Below, piece after piece: positions 1 through 4,855 of a stretch of DNA of 10,009 nucleotides. The DNA is from Pseudolabrys sp. (GTDB taxonomy: Bacteria > Pseudomonadota > Alphaproteobacteria > Rhizobiales > Xanthobacteraceae): contig JAFAQJ010000247.1 of the NCBI GenBank assembly GCA_019246455.1, positions 1-10,009 of the forward strand, written 5' to 3'. The notes beneath the pieces were generated by a model that made no database searches, had not been told where the DNA came from, and was given only the letters and a program-made list of their open reading frames with translations. The position numbers were made by a program, and so were the translations under genes. The stretch's first letter is position 1. Each line of letters starts with the position of its first letter.

Positions 1-485
1 CGTTCGATGACGCGCTCGAGCGACACGGCTGTCACCTCGGCGTTCGGATTTTCCAGCAAGGCCAGGCAGGCTTGCGCGCAGCCGACTTCCGCGATCGCGG
101 CCGAGACCGGGCGCGACAGCAAAAGCCGCGACGCGATGGCGGTTTGCGCCTCGCGTTGCCCGGTGGCGACGAGATCGACGAGATCCGGTTCGAGCAACAG
201 CGGCGAACGTTCGAGGATCGGCACGGCAATGTCGGGCTGGTCGGCCGCCAGCGCGTGGACGATCACCGGCGGTGCGCTCTGACTGGCGGCAAAGACCTCG
301 GCCAGTGCGCGCCGCACCAGCGGCGACGGGTCGTCGAGCAACATGATCATCGCGCCTTCGGCGGCGGCGCGGTCATCCAACGAGAGATCGGAATGGAGAT
401 AGGCGCGGGCCAGCGCCGAGGTGGCATCCGCCCTTTCGCCGGGCGGAGCGTTACGAAGCCACTGCAGGAACTGACGGACAATCAT
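1..485 (-). CDS. DUF2336 domain protein, N-terminal part (cut by left edge)
   Basis: My translation of the minus strand from the ATG at 485-483 is open to the window edge, giving about 161 residues. It begins MIVRQFLQWLRNAPPGERAD and continues with short amphipathic helices such as DDPSPLVRRALAEVFAAS and AADQPDIAVPILERSPLL. This pattern of HEAT-like helical repeats is typical of the DUF2336 family of alphaproteobacteria, whose function is not established. A GTG lies directly before the ATG in frame, and the frame closes at a TAA at 503-501, so the start is fixed to within one or two codons. No strong Shine-Dalgarno is seen. It has no signal peptide, so it is probably cytoplasmic. It lies 117 nt downstream of the lytic transglycosylase gene on the same strand and could share its transcript. 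Family members are usually several hundred residues long, so over half the protein is probably outside the window. Family assignment is from remembered sequence pattern. Confidence 0.75.
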   Translation of the reverse strand, partial: MIVRQFLQWLRNAPPGERADATSALARAYLHSDLSLDDRAAAEGAMIMLLDDPSPLVRRALAEVFAASQSAPPVIVHALAADQPDIAVPILERSPLLLEPDLVDLVATGQREAQTAIASRLLLSRPVSAAIAEVGCAQACLALLENPNAEVTAVSLERVIE

Positions 486-548
486 CACAACAACCGACGC
501 TTACGACACGCCGCAATATGCGGCATCGCGCAGACTAACGCGCGAGGC

Positions 549-563
549 TTAACAAAGCGTTCA
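549..563 (-). promoter_or_regulatory. Possible CtrA-like box upstream of the DUF2336 gene
   Basis: On the minus strand this reads TGAA, seven bases, TTAA. That is one mismatch from the CtrA consensus TTAA-N7-TTAA of alphaproteobacteria. It lies about 64 nt upstream of the DUF2336 start, a workable position for a promoter-proximal site. A one-mismatch match can arise by chance in an AT-rich gap, so this is only a candidate. Confidence 0.25.
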
Positions 564-587
564 CCATCCCTTTTGAGATTTTGTTAA
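549..587. repeat. 8-bp inverted repeat in the intergenic gap
   Basis: TTAACAAA at 549-556 is exactly complementary to TTTGTTAA at 580-587, with 23 nt between the arms. It lies between the end of the transglycosylase gene and the DUF2336 start. The spacer is too long and the arms too AT-rich for a good intrinsic terminator. A dimeric-regulator site is possible but unproven. Confidence 0.35.
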
Positions 588-602
588 CGATGCCGAAACG
601 CT

Positions 603-1613
603 TTAGACCTTGCCGCCCAACTTGCGCGCATTCGGCTTGATGTCCGTGAAAAGATCGAGCGCCTGGACCGCATTGTCCGCCCCGGCCTTTGCCGGCATCC
701 ACACGCTGCTGACGATCGGCGACACGCCCTGTTTGGGCGGCGTCGTGAACATTGATTGAAATAGCGGCCTCGTGTCGGCGCTGCGCGACCGCTCGGTGCG
801 GGCATCGGCGTAAGCACGGGTCAAGCCGGCGGTGTCGGGCACCACGGCTGCGGCTACCGCGATTGGCCTTACGGACGGTGCGGTCCGCGTGTCCGCCGGC
901 AGTGAGCCGCGCAGCGAAGCTGTGGCGACTGCCGGCGTTGCCGTCGCTCTGGTTGTCGGAATGGGCGGCACGGCGGCGCCGGCCGCTGACATTCCCGCGC
1001 GCGCGACCTCGTAGCGGCCCGTAAGCACTCGGTAGACGTCGAGCGCACCCCGCGCCCGTCCGGATTTGTCGTAGAAGATCGAGCGGTTGGCACCGGCCGC
1101 CTGTGGAAAAATATCGGCGGCGTTCGCATTCGGCGCCGATAGCGCGGCCCCGATAAGTCGCGCGGCACCATCCGATCCGAGGAAGTGCGCGATGTAGAGC
1201 TCGCCCTCGCTCGGCACGCGGCCAAGACCGTCGGTCAGCTGCGCCGCGTTGTTACTGGCATAGGCGCCGGCCATCATCGCGCTGACCGCTGGATTGGTGC
1301 GCAGCCGCATAATCGCGTCGCGCATCGACGGATCGGGCACTTCGAAACGTCCGTCTGCGTTTTGTGTGATCGCATTCGCGTAGCGGGCGAGGCCGAAAGC
1401 TGGTCCCGACCGCTTCATCGTGCCGAGCCAGGTCTGGTCGATGAATTGATAGAGACCCTGTGCCGACGAGGTCGAGGCCTGCGCGCCGGGATTGAGATTC
1501 GATTCGATCTGCGCTGTCGCCAGCAGATAATCGAAACTCGTGCCGGTGGTCTGCGCGGCCTGCCGGATCGCACCCGTGACGTGTGGTGCCGCGCTATTTG
1601 GCGTAACCTGCAT
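603..1613 (-). CDS. Lytic transglycosylase (SLT) domain protein
   Basis: 336 residues. The N-terminal part (about residues 12-70) carries the SLT/lysozyme-like signature: ATAQIESNLNP with the presumed catalytic Glu37, then SSAQGLYQFIDQTWL (residues 49-63). Such enzymes cleave the MurNAc-GlcNAc bond of peptidoglycan to give 1,6-anhydro-MurNAc ends. The domain runs to about residue 190, through conserved GELYIAHFLG and an ANRSIFYD segment. The rest is a low-complexity Ala/Pro/Thr/Arg-rich tail (about 205-330). The N-terminus MQVTPNSAAPHVTGAIRQAA is not a signal peptide, which is odd for a periplasmic enzyme; it may be exported by a specialised route or bind another exported protein. The ribosome site is weak (AGGCGC, close to ATG). 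The gene is divergent from the MaoC gene and upstream of the DUF2336 gene. The domain call is firm; the biological role is unknown. Confidence 0.85.
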   Translation of the reverse strand: MQVTPNSAAPHVTGAIRQAAQTTGTSFDYLLATAQIESNLNPGAQASTSSAQGLYQFIDQTWLGTMKRSGPAFGLARYANAITQNADGRFEVPDPSMRDAIMRLRTNPAVSAMMAGAYASNNAAQLTDGLGRVPSEGELYIAHFLGSDGAARLIGAALSAPNANAADIFPQAAGANRSIFYDKSGRARGALDVYRVLTGRYEVARAGMSAAGAAVPPIPTTRATATPAVATASLRGSLPADTRTAPSVRPIAVAAAVVPDTAGLTRAYADARTERSRSADTRPLFQSMFTTPPKQGVSPIVSSVWMPAKAGADNAVQALDLFTDIKPNARKLGGKV

Positions 1614-1698
1614 GAAGCGCCTGTGCCTGGGCTACGCGTCACGCGGTTGAAGAGCCCTATCCAGCATGGGCAATTATGGTAAACGGAACCCTAACGTC

Positions 1699-1702
1699 GG
1701 AG
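1699..1702 (+). promoter_or_regulatory. Ribosome binding site deciding the MaoC gene start
   Basis: GGAG lies 9 nt before the ATG at 1712. The earlier in-frame ATG at 1676 has no comparable site, and the 12 residues it would add (MVNGTLTSETLA) do not resemble the family N-terminus. The start at 1712 is therefore preferred. Confidence 0.6.
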
Positions 1703-1711
1703 ACCCTAGCG

Positions 1712-2194
1712 ATGCAGGACACTGAGCTTCGCCACAAGCGCGGCGGCATGTTTTTCGAGGCTTTCGAGGCCGGCAAGACCTACGAGCATCGCTACACTCG
1801 CACCGTCACGCAGATGGACAACATGTTGTTTTCCAACATGACGCTCAATCCGCAGCCGCTGCATATCGACCGCGAGTTCTGCGAGAAAGAGACTGACTGG
1901 GGCCAACCCTTGATGAATTCGCTGTTCACGCTCGGTCTGATGATCGGTATCCAGGTCTCCGACATGACGGTCGGCACCACGATTGCCAATCTCGGCATGA
2001 CCGACGTTAAATTCCCCAATCCGCTGTTCGAGGGTGACACGGTTCATTGCACCACAACCGTGGTGTCGAAACGCGAATCGAAGTCGCGGCCGAACGCCGG
2101 CATCGTCGAATTCCACCACAAGGCCTTCAAGCAGGACGGCAAATTGGTGGCCGAGTGCCACCGTCAGGCCTTCATGCTCAAGCGGCCGAAGTAA
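1712..2194 (+). CDS. MaoC-family (hot-dog fold) acyl-CoA hydratase
   Basis: 160 residues from ATG 1712. It is a single hot-dog domain of the MaoC/R-hydratase type, which adds water to or removes it from enoyl-CoA thioesters. The substrate-site motif is LNPQPLHID, with catalytic His51. In the classic R-hydratase motif (GDxNPLH) the position before is Asp; here Asn46 stands there, as I recall for MaoC subgroups paired with CitE-like lyases (mesaconyl-, itaconyl- or methylmalyl-CoA hydratases). Further support comes from the central helix NSLFTLGLMIGIQVSD and the C-terminal strands FPNPLFEGDTVHCTTTVVSK and RQAFMLKR. The next gene, a CoA-ester lyase, starts 5 nt after the stop, so the two are almost certainly co-transcribed and translationally close. 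The likely role is hydration of a C4/C5 unsaturated dicarboxyl-CoA, with the product cleaved by the lyase. The exact substrate cannot be read from the sequence. Confidence 0.85.
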   Translation: MQDTELRHKRGGMFFEAFEAGKTYEHRYTRTVTQMDNMLFSNMTLNPQPLHIDREFCEKETDWGQPLMNSLFTLGLMIGIQVSDMTVGTTIANLGMTDVKFPNPLFEGDTVHCTTTVVSKRESKSRPNAGIVEFHHKAFKQDGKLVAECHRQAFMLKRPK

Positions 2195-2199
2195 GCCCG

Positions 2200-3069
2200 A
2201 TGCGCTCTTTGCTGTTCGTCCCCGCAGACGGGGGCAAGAAACTCGATAAGGCGATGGCCAGCGGCGCCGACGCGGTCATTGTCGATCTCGAGGATTCCAT
2301 TTCGCCGGAGCGCAAGGCAGAGGTTCGCGCTCCAGCTCTCGAATTTCTAAAAGAGGCACACACCGCCAAGAACCGTCCGCGTCTTCTCGTGCGCATCAAC
2401 GGCTTGGACACCGGCCTTGCCGACGCCGACCTCGACGCAGTTGTGTCCGGCCGGCCGGACGCGATCCTGCTACCCAAAGCCGAAGGCGGCGCCTCGGTGA
2501 CCCATCTCGACGCCAAACTTTCGGCGCGCGAGGCGGTCAGCGATTTGCCCGCTGGGTCGATCGACATTTACGCGCTCGCCACCGAAACCGCGAAGGCAAT
2601 CTTTCTGGCCGGCAGCTACGGCGGTTCAAGCCAGCGGTTAAAGGGGCTGACCTGGGGCGCGGAAGATCTATCCGCCGAGCTTGGCGCGTCGGCAAACCGC
2701 GGTACCAATGGCCAATGGCTCGACCCGTACCGCGTCGCGCGCGCGCTATGCCTGGCCGGCGCCGCCGCGGCGCAAGTTTCCGCGCTCGACACCGTGTACG
2801 TCGACTACAAGAATGACGTAGGGCTGCAACGCGAATGCGAAGAAGCGCGGCGCGACGGCTTCGTCGGCAAGCTCGCGATTCATCCGGCGCAGGTTGCGGC
2901 GATCAATGACGTCTTCACCCCGAAGGCCGACGAGATCGCCAAAGCCAAGGCCGTGATCGCCGCATTCGCCGCCAATCCCCGTGCCGGCGCGGTCGGCATC
3001 GACGGCAAGATGTACGACCGGCCACATCTGGTACGGGCGAACGCCCTGCTCGCCAGCCTGAAGGCGTAG
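2200..3069 (+). CDS. HpcH/HpaI (CitE-like) CoA-ester lyase
   Basis: 289 residues, close to the usual 270-320 of CitE-like lyases such as citramalyl-CoA, malyl-CoA and beta-methylmalyl-CoA lyases. These retro-Claisen enzymes split a beta-hydroxyacyl-CoA into acetyl- or propionyl-CoA plus an oxo acid, using Mg2+. Visible motifs in order: MRSLLFVPADG at the start; VIVDLEDSI (residues 26-34); LLVRINGLDT with the carboxylate-binding Arg65; ILLPKAEG (89-96); ALATETAKA with metal ligand Glu129; LTWGAEDLSAELGA with metal ligand Asp156; and KLAIHPAQV near the C-terminus. The frame is open further upstream inside the MaoC gene, but the family N-terminus falls exactly at ATG 2200. It is paired with the MaoC hydratase 5 nt upstream. 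Its stop abuts the stop of convergent hisI with no spacing. No CoA-transferase or ligase gene for a complete itaconate-type pathway is in view, so substrate assignment stays open. Confidence 0.87.
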   Translation: MRSLLFVPADGGKKLDKAMASGADAVIVDLEDSISPERKAEVRAPALEFLKEAHTAKNRPRLLVRINGLDTGLADADLDAVVSGRPDAILLPKAEGGASVTHLDAKLSAREAVSDLPAGSIDIYALATETAKAIFLAGSYGGSSQRLKGLTWGAEDLSAELGASANRGTNGQWLDPYRVARALCLAGAAAAQVSALDTVYVDYKNDVGLQRECEEARRDGFVGKLAIHPAQVAAINDVFTPKADEIAKAKAVIAAFAANPRAGAVGIDGKMYDRPHLVRANALLASLKA

Positions 3070-3516
3070 CTATTTCTTGTAGACCTGCGCCGGATCGAAG
3101 CTTTTGTCGCCGCGGAATTCGAGCGACATCGCGCCAGGCTTTCCAAGCGGCACGGCGCGGTAGAAACACGAACGCCGCCCGGTGTGGCAAGCACCCGCGC
3201 CCTGCTGTTCCACTTTGAGCCAGACAGAATCCTGGTCGCAATCCACCCGCATCTCAACGACGCGCTGACCGTGTCCGGAAGTTTCGCCCTTCTTCCAGAG
3301 CTTTTGCCGGGAGCGGCTGAAATACCACGCCTCGCCGCTATCGATGGTTTTGCGCAGCGCTTCCGCGTTCATGTGCGCGACCATAAGAAGTTCGCCGGAC
3401 GCGGCGTCGGTCACGACCGCCGTGACGAGGCCGTCTGCGTCGAATTTCGGGGTGAAGCCGTTGCCCTCTTCGAGCTCCTTGGTGGAGCCCGGCGCAAAAG
3501 ATCGAGAGTCAGCCAC
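3070..3516 (-). CDS. hisI: Phosphoribosyl-AMP cyclohydrolase
   Basis: 148 residues. HisI opens the adenine ring of phosphoribosyl-AMP in the third step of histidine synthesis, acting in the cytoplasm as a metal-dependent dimer. The signatures are plain: [12 protein letters not shown] (residues 43-54), [18 protein letters not shown] (64-81), the metal site DCDQD (92-96), and the zinc cysteines Cys93, Cys110 and Cys117 (the last two in [11 protein letters not shown]). No PRA-PH (HisE) domain is fused, as usual for alphaproteobacteria. The start is a GTG at 3516; the frame is closed by a TGA at 3534-3532 and the next in-frame ATG (Met45) lies inside the conserved core, so GTG is well supported. 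A GAGG ribosome site lies 7 nt upstream, inside a hairpin. folE lies 27 nt upstream on the same strand, a probable operon. The gene end abuts that of the convergent lyase gene. Confidence 0.96.
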   Translation of the reverse strand: MADSRSFAPGSTKELEEGNGFTPKFDADGLVTAVVTDAASGELLMVAHMNAEALRKTIDSGEAWYFSRSRQKLWKKGETSGHGQRVVEMRVDCDQDSVWLKVEQQGAGACHTGRRSCFYRAVPLGKPGAMSLEFRGDKSFDPAQVYKK

Positions 3517-3523
3517 GAATAAA

Positions 3524-3542
3524 CCTCGCAGTCATTGCGAGG
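3524..3542 (-). promoter_or_regulatory. Hairpin enclosing the hisI ribosome binding site
   Basis: On the minus strand, CCTCGCA (3542-3536), a 5-nt loop ATGAC, and TGCGAGG (3530-3524) form a perfect 7-bp stem. The GAGG in the 3' arm is the only good Shine-Dalgarno for hisI, 7 nt before its GTG, and the CCTC of the 5' arm pairs with it. The stem starts 1 nt after the folE stop (3546-3544), so a ribosome finishing folE could open it. This arrangement suggests translational coupling; that is inference. Read on the plus strand, 3531-3543 (GTCATTGCGAGGA) matches the start of a dispersed palindromic repeat I recall from Bradyrhizobium-type genomes, so the hairpin may derive from a repeat fragment. 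Confidence 0.5.
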
Positions 3543-3543
3543 A

Positions 3544-4212
3544 TCAGACCTGACCCCCGCGCACCATGGTCATGAAACGAACCTGTTCCTGAGGATTGTT
3601 CTCGAACAGGCCGGAGAAATGCGTCGTTACCGTCAGCGAACCGGGCTTCTGCACGCCGCGGATCGACATGCATAGATGCTCGGCCTCGAGCATCACGGCC
3701 ACACCATGCGGCTTGAGGATTTCTTCAAGAGCGGTGGCGATCTGCGAGGTCATATGCTCTTGCGTCTGTAGCCGCTTGGCATAGACGTCGACCAACCGCG
3801 CGAGCTTCGACAAGCCCACCACTCGCTCGACCGGCTTGTAGGCGACATGCGCCTTGCCGAAGAACGGCATGATGTGGTGCTCGCAATGTGAGTTGAAATT
3901 GATACCCTTGACCAGGACGAAATCATTGTAGCCGCCGATCTCACCGAAGGTCTTGTCCAGCACGTCGAGCGGGCATTCGCGATAGCCCTGGAACATCTCC
4001 TCGTAGGCATCAACGACGCGCTTCGGCGTCTCGTGCAGGCCTTCGCGCTGCGGGTCGTCACCGGCATAAGATAGCAGCGTGCGCACGGCCTCTTCGGCCT
4101 GCTCGCGGCTCGGCCGCGGACCGACAGGCTGCGGCGCGGCGCGCACATGATCGGACAGGCCCTGCTTGGGCCAGCGAGTCACGACGGCTGGTTTGGTGAT
4201 TTTGGCGTCCAT
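3544..4212 (-). CDS. folE: GTP cyclohydrolase I
   Basis: 222 residues. FolE converts GTP to 7,8-dihydroneopterin triphosphate, the first step of tetrahydrofolate and a precursor step of queuosine synthesis. It is a cytoplasmic decamer with one zinc per subunit. Zinc ligands Cys110 and His113 lie in [12 protein letters not shown], and Cys181 in [17 protein letters not shown], the same numbering as in E. coli FolE, also 222 residues. Other conserved blocks are [11 protein letters not shown] (56-66), [20 protein letters not shown] (133-152) and the C-terminal TTHFSGLF. The first 34 residues are a variable N-terminal arm. The ATG at 4212 has a good ribosome site GGAGAG, 8 nt upstream. hisI follows 27 nt downstream and is probably co-transcribed. 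The gene is divergent from the IscU-like gene, with about 190 nt of shared control region. All metal and substrate motifs are intact. Confidence 0.97.
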   Translation of the reverse strand: MDAKITKPAVVTRWPKQGLSDHVRAAPQPVGPRPSREQAEEAVRTLLSYAGDDPQREGLHETPKRVVDAYEEMFQGYRECPLDVLDKTFGEIGGYNDFVLVKGINFNSHCEHHIMPFFGKAHVAYKPVERVVGLSKLARLVDVYAKRLQTQEHMTSQIATALEEILKPHGVAVMLEAEHLCMSIRGVQKPGSLTVTTHFSGLFENNPQEQVRFMTMVRGGQV

Positions 4213-4344
4213 GACGAGGTCTCTCCGTTCGACCGGCCTTCAATCGAGGCCGGGAGTGTCACCGGGGGCCGCGTCGGAGTATTGGAGCCGGCGCATTCCC
4301 AACGAGCCATGCGCACGGAAACCCTTTCCGCTTGGCAGGCGCCA

Positions 4345-4371
4345 CCCCTATATAATCCATTGTTGCAGGGG
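4345..4371. promoter_or_regulatory. Probable promoter(s) between folE and the IscU-like gene
   Basis: A perfect sigma70-type -10 box TATAAT lies at 4351-4356 on the plus strand, about 48 nt upstream of the IscU-like ATG. No good -35 sits at 17 nt; the nearest candidate, TTGGCA at 4332-4337, is too close. On the minus strand the same AT-rich core (TATATA) lies 16 nt downstream of TTGCGC, so it could also serve folE. The core is flanked by CCCCT (4345-4349) and AGGGG, a short symmetrical frame. At least one promoter here is likely; which strand uses the box is uncertain. Confidence 0.4.
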
Positions 4372-4403
4372 CGCAATCAGCCTCGGGAAACGCCAAAATC
4401 GCA

Positions 4404-4847
4404 ATGCTTAACGACGTTTACAACAGCCGCATCCTGGAATTGGCCGGTAATATTCCGCGCCTCGGCCGCCTCGAGAAGCCCGACGCCAGCGCCACCGCTC
4501 ATTCCAAGCTCTGCGGCTCGACTGTGACCGTCGACCTCAAAATGGTCGGCCCGGTCGTCGGGGAATTCGCCCATGACGTGAAAGCATGTGCACTGGGGCA
4601 AGCCTCGTCCTCGATCATGGCGCGCTACATCGTCGGCTCGAAACCGGATGAGCTCCGAGCGCTGCGCGAAACTGTGCGCAAGATGCTCAAGGAGAACGGC
4701 CCGCCGCCGACCGGCAAATGGGCCGACATCGCCGTGCTCGAGCCGGTGCGCGACTACAAGGCGAGGCACGCTTCGACCATGCTGACGTTCGACGCGGTCG
4801 TGTCGGCGCTCGACAAAATCGACGCCGGACAGAACACCGCTTCGTAG
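4404..4847 (+). CDS. IscU/NifU-N-like iron-sulfur scaffold protein, atypical cysteine set
   Basis: 147 residues. The fold is that of the NifU N-terminal/IscU/SufU family, which holds nascent Fe-S clusters during assembly. The start (LNDVYNSRILELAGNIPRLG) and the segments KLCGSTVTVDLKM with Cys37 and VKACALGQASSSIMA with Cys62 fit the family well. Two canonical features differ. The Asp normally after the first cysteine (CGD) is Ser39. The region that should hold the third cluster cysteine reads RHASTMLTFDAV (121-132) with no cysteine, so only two of the three usual ligands remain. I recall this variant as the standard form in Rhizobiales rather than a local mutation. It may bind a cluster or metal differently or act as a helper. 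No cysteine desulfurase or suf/isc genes are near. The ribosome site is weak. It is divergent from folE and convergent, 8 nt apart, with the exported protease-like gene. Confidence 0.85.
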   Translation: MLNDVYNSRILELAGNIPRLGRLEKPDASATAHSKLCGSTVTVDLKMVGPVVGEFAHDVKACALGQASSSIMARYIVGSKPDELRALRETVRKMLKENGPPPTGKWADIAVLEPVRDYKARHASTMLTFDAVVSALDKIDAGQNTAS

Positions 4848-4855
4848 ATTGCAGG

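Noticed and set aside
72..587. Plus-strand open frame of 171 codons at the left edge
   Set aside because: It lies antisense to the DUF2336 gene, its product is Arg/Gly-rich with no family resemblance, and the minus strand gives a coherent DUF2336 protein over the same bases.
1185..1682. Plus-strand open frame of 165 codons
   Set aside because: Antisense to the conserved catalytic domain of the lytic transglycosylase; no family features.
1676..1711. Twelve-residue longer start for the MaoC protein
   Set aside because: No ribosome site before 1676, while GGAG is well placed for 1712.
1614..1711. Promoter with TTGAAG and AATTAT upstream of the MaoC gene
   Set aside because: Spacing of 19 nt and poor -10 match; not strong enough to list as a feature.
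2047..2199. N-terminal extension of the CoA-ester lyase inside the MaoC gene
   Set aside because: The family N-terminus (RSLLFVPA) begins exactly at ATG 2200; the extra residues are MaoC codons read out of frame.
3509..3535. Eight-codon reading frame starting in the hisI hairpin loop
   Set aside because: No ribosome site of its own and too short to judge. Mentioned only as a possible re-initiation step.
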